7,168 nucleotides of DNA from CAUJIW01 sp963205175 (GTDB lineage Bacteria; Pseudomonadota; Alphaproteobacteria; Sphingomonadales; Sphingomonadaceae), in assembly GCA_041060555.1 (NCBI GenBank), contig JBEUDS010000045.1. One strand, written 5' to 3'. Shown here in pieces: positions 1 through 5,765 of the stretch. Below the pieces are notes generated by a model that made no database searches, was not told the DNA's origin, and was given only the letters and a program-made list of their open reading frames with translations. Numbering within the stretch: position 1 is the stretch's first letter; each line of letters starts with the position of its first letter. The translations under genes and the position numbers were made by a program.

Positions 1-123
1 AAGGCATGGCCGAACTCAACCAACCCATGATCGAGGAGGAAAATCAGCCCCTACACATCACCGCCAAAGCCGCCTGACGATGGCCCACGGCCACAGCCGA
101 AATTACACCACCTTGACGGACGC
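1..123. mobile_element. Right-hand end of an insertion sequence (partial)
   Basis: The left edge looks like the tail of an IS extending beyond the window. A short open frame ends at 77, and 99-123 then contains GAAATTACACCA plus CGGACGC, which match in inverted orientation the block at 7046-7070 (20 of 25 positions). The ATPase frame entering from the right loses family-like sequence just at 124-127, as expected if an IS was inserted or recombined there. The IS family is not settled: the end sequence and its 12-bp-spaced repeats recall IS21- or IS256-type ends, but no transposase domain is visible. The outer boundary is uncertain by about 10 bp. Confidence 0.5.
3..77 (+). CDS. C-terminal remnant of a plus-strand ORF in the left IS (partial)
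   Basis: An open frame enters from the left edge and stops with TGA at 75-77. The last residues read GMAELNQPMIEEENQPLHIT and then AKAA. It ends 21 bp before the IS-end repeat at 99, which is the usual position of the final transposase or helper gene of an IS relative to its right end. I do not recognise the sequence and only about 24 codons are visible. It may be the tail of an IS-encoded protein, or a chance frame with an internal ATG at 6. Function is unassigned. Confidence 0.3.
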   Translation, partial: GMAELNQPMIEEENQPLHITAKAA

Positions 124-953
124 GACCCGAAGTGCGTCACGCAGACGATTGCGATGTTGTGGTCATCCGCGAGCCGCAGCCAAGGTTCCAACACCGTCCG
201 AAGCTGCCCAGCGTCGTTGAGGTCCACCTTGCGCAGCTTCTGCCCCGGCAGGTAGCTGGTGACAGGGTCAATAACGAGCATTGCGAACGGCGCGCCTTCC
301 TGTTGGGCGCTCACCAGCCATTGGCGCACCGCTTCAATGTCGTCTTGCATCGAGAAGGTATTGCGCTTCCCCTCCTGATAGACGCCCTGAATTTCCACCA
401 CGTTGGCAAGGTTGGCACCGCAAGCCACCAATCGCGGCACCGTCATTTCCTCAATGCTGTCCTCACTGCCGAGCCACAGCACCCGCTCGGGCGTGCGCCA
501 GTTGTTCGGGCAGTCGTATTCACCGGGCCACGGCGCACCTGTGGTCACACGCGCTGTAATGTCCGCCAGCACGGTGCTCTTGCCTGCGCCCGTCTCGCCA
601 GCGAACAGGGTGATATACCCCTTCGGAATCCATCCCGTCCAAAGCCACTCAATGGCGTGAAGCGCGACACCAGACAGCACCCGACCGACGAGTTGACGGG
701 GAGCCGTTGAAGCATCTGGCGCATAACCACGCTTCACAAGATCCCGTTGCAGGCGCTTTTCCTCCTGCGCAGCCTTGGCTTCCTCGTGCTTGCGCAACTC
801 CGTCAGCAATTTCAGGTCGTGACTTTCGTGCGCCGCCTTCTCCTCCGCGTTCTTGTAGAAGCCAAGTTTGGGGTCGCGCGGCGGGATAGCACTCCAATCA
901 ATGTTGCCATTTGCATCGACAGGCGGGTTCCATGCGTCGGTCAGGTCAACCAT
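51..953 (-). pseudogene. RepA/AAA_25-type P-loop ATPase, C-terminally truncated
   Basis: This is a RecA-fold ATPase of the RepA/AAA_25 type, a family of plasmid, prophage and integrative-element replication helicase-like proteins acting in the cytoplasm. The start is taken at ATG 953-951 because a strong Shine-Dalgarno (GGGGAGG) precedes it; an in-frame GTG at 1082 has none. Numbered from this ATG, a charged, probably helical segment spans about 37-75. The Walker A motif GETGAGKS is at 119-126, Walker B AMLVIDP at about 224-230, and the sensor-like strand VCVTHFG at 270-276. Relatives continue for roughly 100 or more residues after this THF motif. Here the family-like sequence ends at once, and the last ~24 residues, rich in Gly/Arg/Ser, are read from the left IS end to a stop at 51-53. 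The ATPase core is intact but C-terminal elements are lost, so the product is probably inactive or altered. It lies downstream of the AlpA-like gene on the same strand. Confidence 0.8.
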
Positions 954-1168
954 GAGCCGCCTCCCCGTATGACCGGGATTCAGGACAGGCAGTTCGCATC
1001 CGGCCTTTTTCCACTGCGGGACGATTTTTGCCGATATGCGCGAGGGGCGACGGTCGGGGCGCGCCGTTGCGGACCGAGCCACGAATTTGGTATGTAATGC
1101 AGGTCACTTTTCTATCTCCGGCGGCAGGGTCGCGCGAACGGTCCTGCCGCTACTTGTGAGGGGCAGGT

Positions 1169-1402
1169 TCAGGCGTCGCCGGGGTGATGCACTGTGGCAG
1201 CGCTGGTGGACGCGAAGGTGCGGGCATCGCGCCACGCGAGAATGTCGCTTTCGAGATAGGCGACCCCGGCCTGCTTCGCTTCGCCCAGCTTGACGAAACG
1301 GGGGCCGCGCCCCTTGCACCGCCAGAAGCGGAGGGTTGCGGGGGTCACGCCGATCAGTGCGGCAGCTTCGCTATTGTTGAGGACTTTGACCTGTTCGGCC
1401 AT
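1169..1402 (-). CDS. AlpA/MerR-type helix-turn-helix DNA-binding protein
   Basis: A 77-residue protein with a winged helix-turn-helix of the AlpA/excisionase (HTH_17) type. The HTH is at about residues 10-28 (NNSEAAALIGVTPATLRFW). It is followed by the characteristic GPRFVKLG turn at 34-40 and a YLESDILAWRDAR segment at about 49-61, the typical end of these domains. Start ATG 1402-1400 has GGAG eight bases upstream. Such proteins in P4-like satellites and integrative elements act as excisionase or as activators of int; that role here is inferred from family and position between integrase and ATPase. The last ~15 residues are low-complexity and probably not part of the fold. Its length is normal for the family. 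The gap to the ATPase start is 215 bp and contains no better gene. Confidence 0.82.
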   Translation of the reverse strand: MAEQVKVLNNSEAAALIGVTPATLRFWRCKGRGPRFVKLGEAKQAGVAYLESDILAWRDARTFASTSAATVHHPGDA

Positions 1403-1441
1403 GTCGATGACTCCAGCTTCGCCCTGAACGCAATTCGAGCG

Positions 1442-1525
1442 TCAGTCAGGGCAATGTTGAGCTGTGGTCATCAGCACCAGAGGAACACCCTCCGGCAGAA
1501 TGTCCGGGTCCTGGGGGAATTTCAC
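1442..1525 (-). CDS. Possible 27-residue small protein (GTG start)
   Basis: Reading right to left, GTG at 1525-1523 follows a purine-rich GGTGGAGTAAGG stretch that could serve as ribosome binding site. It encodes a 27-residue peptide (MKFPQDPDILPEGVPLVLMT then TAQHCPD) ending in TGA at 1444-1442. It is 39 bp upstream of the AlpA-like gene and could be a leader peptide or small element protein. I recognise no domain. The frame is short enough to occur by chance, so the call rests only on the ribosome-site-like sequence and position. Confidence 0.22.
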   Translation of the reverse strand: MKFPQDPDILPEGVPLVLMTTAQHCPD

Positions 1526-1602
1526 CCTTACTCCACCGGCTGCGTTTCCGGGACTTCTCTCATGGACGGGTGCCGGCCCCGGTTCCAGCTTGGATAAGCA
1601 GC

Positions 1603-1637
1603 AACAGCTATACTGTTACCACATGTTTGCGGGGCAA
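1603..1637 (-). promoter_or_regulatory. Candidate promoter/operator upstream of the AlpA-like gene
   Basis: On the minus strand TTGCCC (1637-1632) is followed after 19 bases by TATAGC (1612-1607), a loose sigma70-like pair. The -10-like hexamer sits inside an inverted repeat with arms AACAG (1603-1607) and CTGTT (1613-1617), separated by five bases, which could be a repressor or AlpA operator. It faces the small ORF and the AlpA-like gene. The spacing is longer than ideal. Confidence 0.25.
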
Positions 1638-1746
1638 TGTTGGATAATTTGCGGGCAGCGCTGTCCCGAAATGGCGCGGGGTCAAGCGCCGATGCTGACC
1701 CAATTTTTCATTCAAAAAAGCGTAGGGAGGGGAGGCACGCAAAGCC

Positions 1747-1759
1747 CCCGATCTTCGGG
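1747..1759 (-). terminator. Weak hairpin downstream of the integrase
   Basis: CCCGA and TCGGG pair around a three-base loop, about 150 bp after the integrase stop codon. On the minus strand only GGGCTTTG follows, with no proper U-run, so termination here is doubtful. No better hairpin was seen between the integrase and the AlpA-like gene. Confidence 0.15.
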
Positions 1760-1907
1760 CGAATGGACCTGAATTGGTCGAGTTGCGCGAGGTTAACCGG
1801 CTCTCGCTGTAAGGCGGCGTGGGGCGCGAAACGGGTGCTGCCGCCCCTACCCCGGCTAACCTGTGCTGCCAGCGCTGTGCGCGAGGCTGCGCGGCCCCTG
1901 CCGTGCA

Positions 1908-3212
1908 TCAAGCACGCTGGGGAAGCCGCACTACGTTTTTGGCGGCAGCGATTGCAGCTTGCTGCTCGATCCAGTCACCGATCATTTGCACTTCAGGGTG
2001 GAGCCACGACAGATTTGTCAGGTCCAAATAGTTCGTTGCTGTTACGTCCTCCTTGGAGGGCTTGTGTCCCGTCAAAAGGTCGGTCCTGAATTTCTCAACC
2101 CTGCACTCGCGCATCGCAATGTTCGAGAAGGTGCGGCGCAGGTCGTGTAGAGATAGGTGCTTGCCCGCAACGTCGCTCACCGTTTGCATTGCGCCGCGCG
2201 CGTCCATGATGCGCCCGGTCTTGCCCCATGACGGAAACACAAACGGGCTATCGGTGCCATCGTCCAATTTATGGCGAGGACGCTGCTTTAGCAGCGCAAC
2301 AGCTTGCGACGACAACGGAAGCCAAATCGGCTGACCGCGCTTGCGCTCGGTGAGATGCCAACGGCTATTCGCCGGTTCATCGTGGTCAATATGAACCCGG
2401 TCCCATGTCAGCGCGGCAGCCTCGTCGCGCCGCGCACCAGTCAGCAGAAGGAAGATCGTCAAGTCGATACCGGATAGAGCATCCCGGTTTTTCGGGTTGG
2501 CGCGTGCTTCAATCAGTTTGTTCCAGACAGCGCCGACCTTGCCCTTGTCGATATAGCGTTCGGTCCGGTCCCCAGTTGGTGCCCAATGATGCTTTAGAGC
2601 GCCAACCGGGTTATGCGCGATCAGCGGTTCACCGTCAGGGCGGCGAAACTCGTCCATCGCAAAGTTGATGAGAATGCGCAGGGTGACGAACGCGGCATTG
2701 GCACTAGCGGGTGCAGCTTTGTCGCCGTTCAGTCCCTTATCAACGATTTCGCGGTGACGCTCTTGCACCATTTCGCGCGTAATGCTCGTGATCGGCTTGT
2801 CCTTCCAAGTGGCAAAGACCTTCTCGACATGCCGCTTGTATTCTGCCGCTGTGCTAGCCTTCAGCTTCCCCGGACGCGAAGTGTATGCGGTGCAAACCTC
2901 CATCAAGGTAACGCGCATCGCCGCATCCTGCTTCTTCGCTTCGCGCGGGTCGATACCGTCCTCGAACATGTGCTTGTATTGCTCTGCACGGCGGCGGGCA
3001 TCATCAACCGTCCAAGCGCCGTAGGTGCCGATCGTAATCCGGGCGTAGTCATTGCGCCCATGAATCTGACCCTGCACGATGAAGCTGGCAGCGCCCGACG
3101 CGGTCACCCGCAAACCGAACCCCTTAGTCTCCGTATCGAAGTAGATGACCGTGCCAGTGCCGGGTTTCCGCACCCGGTCGATGCTGGTCTTGGTGAGCTT
3201 GAGCTTGGGCAT
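1908..3212 (-). CDS. int: P4-type tyrosine recombinase (integrase)
   Basis: A site-specific tyrosine recombinase that integrates and excises the element at a tRNA gene. The start is ATG 3212-3210, with GAGG six bases upstream, giving 434 residues beginning MPKLKLTK. An in-frame ATG at 3251 would add 13 residues lying in the repeat-rich control region and is less likely. Residues ~1-90 are the arm-binding DUF4102-like domain (DTETKGFGLRVTASGAASF, then ARITIGTYGAWTVDDARRRA). The core-binding SAM-like domain is at about 105-205 and the catalytic domain from about 245. Visible catalytic residues are Arg261 (TGARRDE), probable Lys291 (TERKRG), His356 and Arg359 (LHDLRR), His383 (TGHKPS) and nucleophile Tyr395 (TNYLDL). 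All six are present and the length is normal, so it is probably active. It is transcribed away from the tRNA fragment at 3362-3407, with its promoter region next to that attachment site. Confidence 0.95.
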   Translation of the reverse strand: MPKLKLTKTSIDRVRKPGTGTVIYFDTETKGFGLRVTASGAASFIVQGQIHGRNDYARITIGTYGAWTVDDARRRAEQYKHMFEDGIDPREAKKQDAAMRVTLMEVCTAYTSRPGKLKASTAAEYKRHVEKVFATWKDKPITSITREMVQERHREIVDKGLNGDKAAPASANAAFVTLRILINFAMDEFRRPDGEPLIAHNPVGALKHHWAPTGDRTERYIDKGKVGAVWNKLIEARANPKNRDALSGIDLTIFLLLTGARRDEAAALTWDRVHIDHDEPANSRWHLTERKRGQPIWLPLSSQAVALLKQRPRHKLDDGTDSPFVFPSWGKTGRIMDARGAMQTVSDVAGKHLSLHDLRRTFSNIAMRECRVEKFRTDLLTGHKPSKEDVTATNYLDLTNLSWLHPEVQMIGDWIEQQAAIAAAKNVVRLPQRA

Positions 3213-3221
3213 ATGAACCTC

Positions 3222-3269
3222 GTGTAAGTCCCATGTAAGGGTGCAGCGCAAACATACGCTAACTTACAC
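3222..3269. repeat. GTGTAAGT/ACTTACAC inverted repeat upstream of int
   Basis: GTGTAAGT at 3222-3229 and ACTTACAC at 3262-3269 are perfect 8-bp inverted arms 32 bp apart. A third related half-site, TGTAAG, lies at 3234-3239. They cover the likely int leader and translation start region, so they could bind a regulator or form a leader-RNA stem. Function is inferred only from position. Confidence 0.5.
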
Positions 3270-3273
3270 TAGC

Positions 3274-3285
3274 GGTCCATGGACC
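3274..3285. repeat. Perfect 12-bp palindrome GGTCCATGGACC
   Basis: A perfect dyad between the first single repeat and the A/T-rich stretch upstream of int. It could be a dimeric repressor operator or a leader-RNA hairpin, since it lies just downstream of the predicted int transcription start. No regulator can be assigned. Confidence 0.4.
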
Positions 3286-3307
3286 AAAAATAGCTTAAAA
3301 ACGGATA

Positions 3308-3335
3308 TTTATAGGGCATACGCTAACATGCGCAA
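3308..3335 (-). promoter_or_regulatory. Candidate int promoter overlapping the tandem repeats
   Basis: On the minus strand TTGCGC (3335-3330) is followed after 16 bases by TATAAA (3313-3308), a reasonable sigma70 pair, giving a start near 3300 and a leader of about 90 bases to the int ATG at 3212. The -35 element and the spacer are built from the 10-bp repeats (3317-3347). Any protein bound to those repeats would therefore compete with RNA polymerase, suggesting autoregulation of int. Confidence 0.4.
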
Positions 3336-3361
3336 ACCTACGCAAACACTGCAATGGCCAA

Positions 3362-3407
3362 ACTCTTAATCAGCGGGTCCTAGGTTCGAGCCCTAGTGCG
3401 TCCACCA
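3362..3407 (+). other. Attachment site: 3' half of tRNA-Lys(CTT)
   Basis: The segment reads as the 3' part of a tRNA: anticodon loop CTCTTAA (3363-3369, anticodon CTT), 3' anticodon stem TCAGC, variable GGGTC, and a T-arm with stem CTAGG/CCTAG around TTCGAGC. The acceptor strand TGCGTCC, discriminator A and an encoded CCA ending at 3407 follow. The 5' half is absent: upstream bases do not supply GCTGA for the anticodon stem or GGACGCA for the acceptor. A 3' fragment beside an integrase is the classic att junction left when an element integrates into a tRNA gene and restores the gene at its other end. The element would lie to the left, and the original downstream flank to the right. The crossover appears to be at or near the anticodon loop. 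Confidence 0.85.
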
Positions 3408-3814
3408 CTTTTTCCCATATTCTCAAATATTTGAACCGCTCGATCAGTCAAGCGGATGCTGACGTCTGCATGCTAGGTAGCTCTCTAGGTAGCAGCACGC
3501 GAATTCACCATCGAGCATGGTCAAGCGCTACGATCGAGCCCTCCAAGAGCCGCATTGCGGGCGGGCGTGAGGTATCAGCGCTAGAGCGAGTCCTCGCCAC
3601 ACTCGCCGACCATTGCGACGGCTAATCCCACTCTGCTCTAAATCAGCATGGCACCTTTGAAAGGCCGCCACGAGACTCTGGCTTTGCGGGGATGTAAGGA
3701 CCGCCAGGGGCAACCTAGCGCCGATCCAGATCACCCGTCCTACGATGTCGACGCCCGCGCGTTGGATGACATGCCAGCCAGGACATGCAAAGTGGACGAT
3801 GAGAATGGTTAGAC
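3408..3814. other. 407-bp flank between att site and IS3 element, no clear gene
   Basis: It begins with a T5 run directly after the tRNA CCA, which may be the old tRNA terminator, then an A/T-rich CAAATATTTG palindrome near 3424-3433. Open frames of about 64-68 codons exist on both strands (for example 3431-3625 plus and 3528-3734 minus), but they have no convincing ribosome site and no recognisable motif. A 9-bp direct repeat CTAGGTAGC occurs at 3473-3481 and 3485-3493. This is probably the native downstream flank of the tRNA gene or decayed island DNA. Confidence 0.5.
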
Positions 3815-3843
3815 TGAGTAGCCCCTAGATTTCTGGACGCCTT
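3815..3843 (+). repeat. IS3 left terminal inverted repeat
   Basis: Twenty-nine bases starting TGAGTAGCCCCTAG and ending GGACGCCTT, matching the complement of 5005-5033 at all but two positions. It starts with TGA, as many IS3-family ends do. Confidence 0.93.
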
Positions 3844-3873
3844 CGATCCTAATTTTGAGGACAGGAGGCGACG

Positions 3874-4143
3874 ATGGGGAAGCCCAATTTCAGTGATGAG
3901 TTCAAGCGTGACGCGGTGGCCCAGATCGTCGAACGCGGGTATCCAGTGGCGGAGGTTTCGCAGCGGCTCGGCGTCAGCCCGCACTCGCTGTATGCCTGGA
4001 AGCGTCAGCTTGCGAAGGTGGTGTCCGGCGATGCCAGCAAGGATGCCGAGATCCGCCAGTTGAAGCGCGAGCTAGCCCGGGTGACCGAGGAGCGCGACAT
4101 CCTAAAAAAAGCCACTGCGTATTTCGCCAGGGATGCAAAGTGA
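3874..4143 (+). CDS. IS3-family transposase OrfA
   Basis: An 89-residue OrfA. Residues 1-45 form a helix-turn-helix of the HTH_Tnp_1 type (FSDEFKRDAVAQIVERGYPV, then SQRLGVSPHSLYAWKRQL) that binds the inverted repeats. Residues ~55-82 form a leucine-zipper-like coiled coil (DAEIRQLKRELARVTEERDI) for multimerisation. Start ATG 3874 has AGGAGG at 3863-3868. Its length is normal. The stop TGA (4141-4143) overlaps the GTG of orfB (4140-4142). Alone, OrfA usually binds DNA and regulates; its N-terminal ~79 residues also form the front of the OrfAB transposase made by frameshifting. Confidence 0.93.
   Translation: MGKPNFSDEFKRDAVAQIVERGYPVAEVSQRLGVSPHSLYAWKRQLAKVVSGDASKDAEIRQLKRELARVTEERDILKKATAYFARDAK
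4104..4110 (+). promoter_or_regulatory. A7 slippery site for -1 frameshifting (OrfA to OrfAB)
   Basis: Seven A residues lie in the orfA frame as A AAA AAA followed by GCC, a standard -1 slippage heptamer. The -1 frame is open from 4110 (AGC CAC TGC GTA) to the orfB GTG at 4140, so slippage yields an uninterrupted OrfAB fusion. This is the known control of IS3-family transposase; no stimulatory structure was worked out. Confidence 0.8.
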
Positions 4144-5015
4144 GATACGCGTTCGTTGCCGAGCATCGTGACCAGTTCAGGGTTCGGTCGATGTGTCGGT
4201 GCCTGCGCATCCAGCCCAGTGGCTTCTATGCTTGGCAGAAGAGCCCGCTGAGCCAGCGAGCTCGGGAAGACGCTCGGCAGACGGAGTTGCTGTGGCAAGC
4301 CTGGAACGACAGGGGCAAGGTCTATGGCTACCGCAAACTGCACGATGATCTACTCGATCAGGGAGAGACATCCTGCCCGAACCGTATCGCCCGTCTGACC
4401 AGACTGGCGGGTATCAAGGCGCAGATCGGCTACAAGCGCCGACCGGGCAGCTATGGCGGCAAGCCATCGCTGGCGGTCGACAACACTCTGGATCGCCAGT
4501 TCGACGTGGCTGCGCCCGATCGAGCCTGGGTAACGGACATCACCTACATCCGCACCCTGGAAGGCTTTGCCTATCTGGCTGTCGTGATCGACCTCTATTC
4601 CCGCCGGGTGGTGGGTTGGTCGATGCAAAGCAGGCAGATCACCGACGTGGTGCTGCAGGCGTTGCACATGGCGGTATGGCGGCGCAAACCAAAGCAGCGG
4701 GTGTTGATCCATTCGGACCAGGGCTCGCAGTTCACCAGCATGGATTGGGCTGCGTTCATCCGGGCGCATAATCTTGAGCACTCAATGAGCCGACGCGGCA
4801 ACTGCCATGACAATGCCGTGGCCGAGAGCTTCTTCTCCTCGCTCAAGCGCGAGCGCATCCGGCGTCGGACCTACAAAACCCGCGAGGAAGCCCGCCAGGA
4901 CGTGTTCGATTACGTCGAGATGTTCTACAACCCGGTGCGCAAGCAGGTCAGGAACGAGATGCTGTCACCCGTCGAGTTCGAACGGCAGCAGATTTTGAAA
5001 GCGGAAGGCGTCTAG
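4140..5015 (+). CDS. IS3-family transposase OrfB (DDE integrase domain)
   Basis: The catalytic half of the transposase, 291 residues from a GTG that overlaps the orfA stop; it is probably made mainly as an OrfAB fusion. Residues ~1-100 contain the HTH_21 linker (YGYRKLHDDL at ~62-71, NRIARLTRLAGIKA at 81-94). The retroviral-integrase fold (rve) follows from about 120. The DDE triad is complete: Asp133 (WVTDITYI), Asp193 (HSDQGSQF) and Glu229 (NAVAESFFSSLK), with the usual 35-residue gap between the last two. The C-terminal YNPVRKQVRNEMLSPVEF is the family ending. Full length, no frameshift or stop, so likely active. Confidence 0.95.
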   Translation: MRYAFVAEHRDQFRVRSMCRCLRIQPSGFYAWQKSPLSQRAREDARQTELLWQAWNDRGKVYGYRKLHDDLLDQGETSCPNRIARLTRLAGIKAQIGYKRRPGSYGGKPSLAVDNTLDRQFDVAAPDRAWVTDITYIRTLEGFAYLAVVIDLYSRRVVGWSMQSRQITDVVLQALHMAVWRRKPKQRVLIHSDQGSQFTSMDWAAFIRAHNLEHSMSRRGNCHDNAVAESFFSSLKRERIRRRTYKTREEARQDVFDYVEMFYNPVRKQVRNEMLSPVEFERQQILKAEGV

Positions 5016-5033
5016 AAAACTAGGGGCTACTCA
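5005..5033 (-). repeat. IS3 right terminal inverted repeat
   Basis: The complement of the left repeat with two mismatches, ending CTACTCA at 5033. The orfB stop codon (5013-5015) lies inside it, as is common in compact IS3 elements. Confidence 0.93.
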
Positions 5034-5123
5034 TCTCGCTGGACCGCGCGCAGAACCGGAAATTGCAAGGCGAAGCCTGACATCTGTCCCGCCAATGCTG
5101 CGCTAAAGGCGCTTGTCGGGATG

Positions 5124-5555
5124 CTATACGTGCACCACATCGACGATTCGCAAGAGCCGCTGCTTGCCAGCGCGGTCCGGCCACATGATCGATTGCCCGG
5201 TTCGCAAACCGAGCAGACCAGCTCCCACCAGCGACAGGATCGAAATGCGTTCCGCTTCGATGTCGGCAGCTTGAGGATAGACAAGTTGCAGCGTGCGCTC
5301 GACGCCACTCGCCTCGTCAACAAATTTTACCGTCGATTGCATGGCCACCACATCCCCCGGTAGACGGGAATCCGGCACAACCTTGGCGCGGTTGATCTCG
5401 GCGAGGAGCAGTTCAGTTACCAGGGGCAGCCGTTCTTCGGCCTCGATGGCAAGATTTCCGATCCGTTCAGCATCGGTTTCACGAATCTGGATCGGTGGCC
5501 GTGCCCTGGCCTTGCGATGGGTGGTTATGGTGTTTTCTCCGTCAGCGCCAGTCAT
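5124..5555 (-). CDS. rnk: Rnk/GreA-GreB family transcription factor
   Basis: A 143-residue protein resembling Rnk, the regulator of nucleoside diphosphate kinase, which is related to GreA/GreB and binds RNA polymerase near the secondary channel. A short coiled-coil N-domain is at about 27-58 (ETDAERIGNLAI, then VTELLLAEINRA). The C-terminal FKBP-like domain is at 66-143: PGDVVAMQSTVKFVDEASG, then RTLQLVYPQAADIEAERISI, then VGAGLLGLRTGQ, ending in a W(x)nLRIVDV strand. The first ~20 residues are basic and extra relative to typical Rnk; the C-terminus is slightly short. Start ATG 5555-5553 lacks a good Shine-Dalgarno, so the true start could be further in. It lies 210 bp downstream of the mreB-like gene on the same strand, and the IS3 right end is 90 bp beyond its stop, so the gene survived the insertion. 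Confidence 0.85.
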   Translation of the reverse strand: MTGADGENTITTHRKARARPPIQIRETDAERIGNLAIEAEERLPLVTELLLAEINRAKVVPDSRLPGDVVAMQSTVKFVDEASGVERTLQLVYPQAADIEAERISILSLVGAGLLGLRTGQSIMWPDRAGKQRLLRIVDVVHV

Positions 5556-5765
5556 GCAGGCGCGGTGCGCTGGAAAGGCGCAATGTAAAGGCTGATGGTC
5601 GGTTTTGCCCCGGACTGCGCCGGACGTGGCTCTCGCTATCCGGGGCTATTGGCCCACGAGAAGGGAACTCACATGGCAGCGCTGACGCTGACGTGTGGCA
5701 ATCCGGAACATGGCACGATGATGGCCGCAAGCGATCCTCAAGTCAAACCAGGTGTCACGCCCCGA
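5556..5765. other. 210-bp interval between mreB-like gene and rnk
   Basis: No minus-strand gene fits. A perfect 7-bp inverted repeat, CCCCGGA (5608-5614) and TCCGGGG (5639-5645), with a 24-base loop may form a hairpin on the transcript between the two genes. There is no U-run, so it is not a clear terminator. The rnk promoter presumably lies here but no convincing -35/-10 pair was seen. Confidence 0.4.

Larger units (their letters stand above)
1403..1907. other. 505-bp integrase-to-AlpA interval without a clear gene
   Basis: No frame on either strand gives a recognisable protein; overlapping long frames on the plus strand look like GC-rich shadows. It holds a 27-codon minus-strand ORF (1442-1525), a candidate minus-strand promoter with an AACAG/CTGTT dyad (1603-1637), and a small hairpin (1747-1759). 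In comparable elements this position carries regulatory DNA or small variable genes. Confidence 0.5.
3253..3347 (+). repeat. Iterated CATACGCTAAC-type repeats (candidate integrase arm sites)
   Basis: CATACGCTAAC occurs exactly at 3253-3263 and 3317-3327. The second copy opens a tandem array with a 10-bp step: 3317-3327, then CATGCGCAAAC (3327-3337), then CCTACGCAAAC (3337-3347), each sharing its border C. The consensus is C(A/C)T(A/G)CGC(A/T)AAC. A step of one helical turn next to the tRNA fragment and the int start is what arm-type binding sites of tyrosine integrases, or AlpA/Xis sites, look like. That assignment is inference from known P4/lambda-type arrangements. Confidence 0.65.
3815..5033 (+). 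mobile_element. Complete IS3-family insertion sequence
   Basis: A 1219-bp element bounded by 29-bp imperfect inverted repeats (27 of 29 match) beginning TGAGTAGCCCCTAG at 3815 and ending in its complement at 5033. It carries orfA and orfB in the -1 relationship typical of IS3-family elements, a slippery A7, and a complete DDE triad. Flanking bases (GAC before 3815, TCT after 5033) do not form a 3-bp target duplication, nor do 4 bp. The structure looks competent for transposition. The precise IS name needs an ISfinder comparison. Confidence 0.95.

Noticed and set aside
954..1082. N-terminal extension of the ATPase from GTG 1082
   Set aside because: The GTG has no Shine-Dalgarno, while ATG 953 has GGGGAGG at good spacing; the extra 43 residues look like translated leader.
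1464..2089. Overlapping plus-strand ORFs between the AlpA-like gene and integrase
   Set aside because: They overlap one another, run into the integrase antisense, show no domain and have no convincing ribosome sites.
3253..3347. CRISPR array or plasmid origin iterons
   Set aside because: Repeats are only 10-11 bp with no unique spacers, and no rep gene or Cas protein is adjacent. The position between int and att favours integrase arm sites.
3362..3407. A functional tRNA-Lys gene
   Set aside because: The 5' half is missing: upstream sequence provides neither the acceptor partner GGACGCA nor the anticodon stem GCTGA, so only an att fragment is supported.
3431..3734. ORFs of 64 and 68 codons on opposite strands in the tRNA flank
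   Set aside because: They overlap each other, have no recognisable motif and lack good start signals; treated as noncoding.
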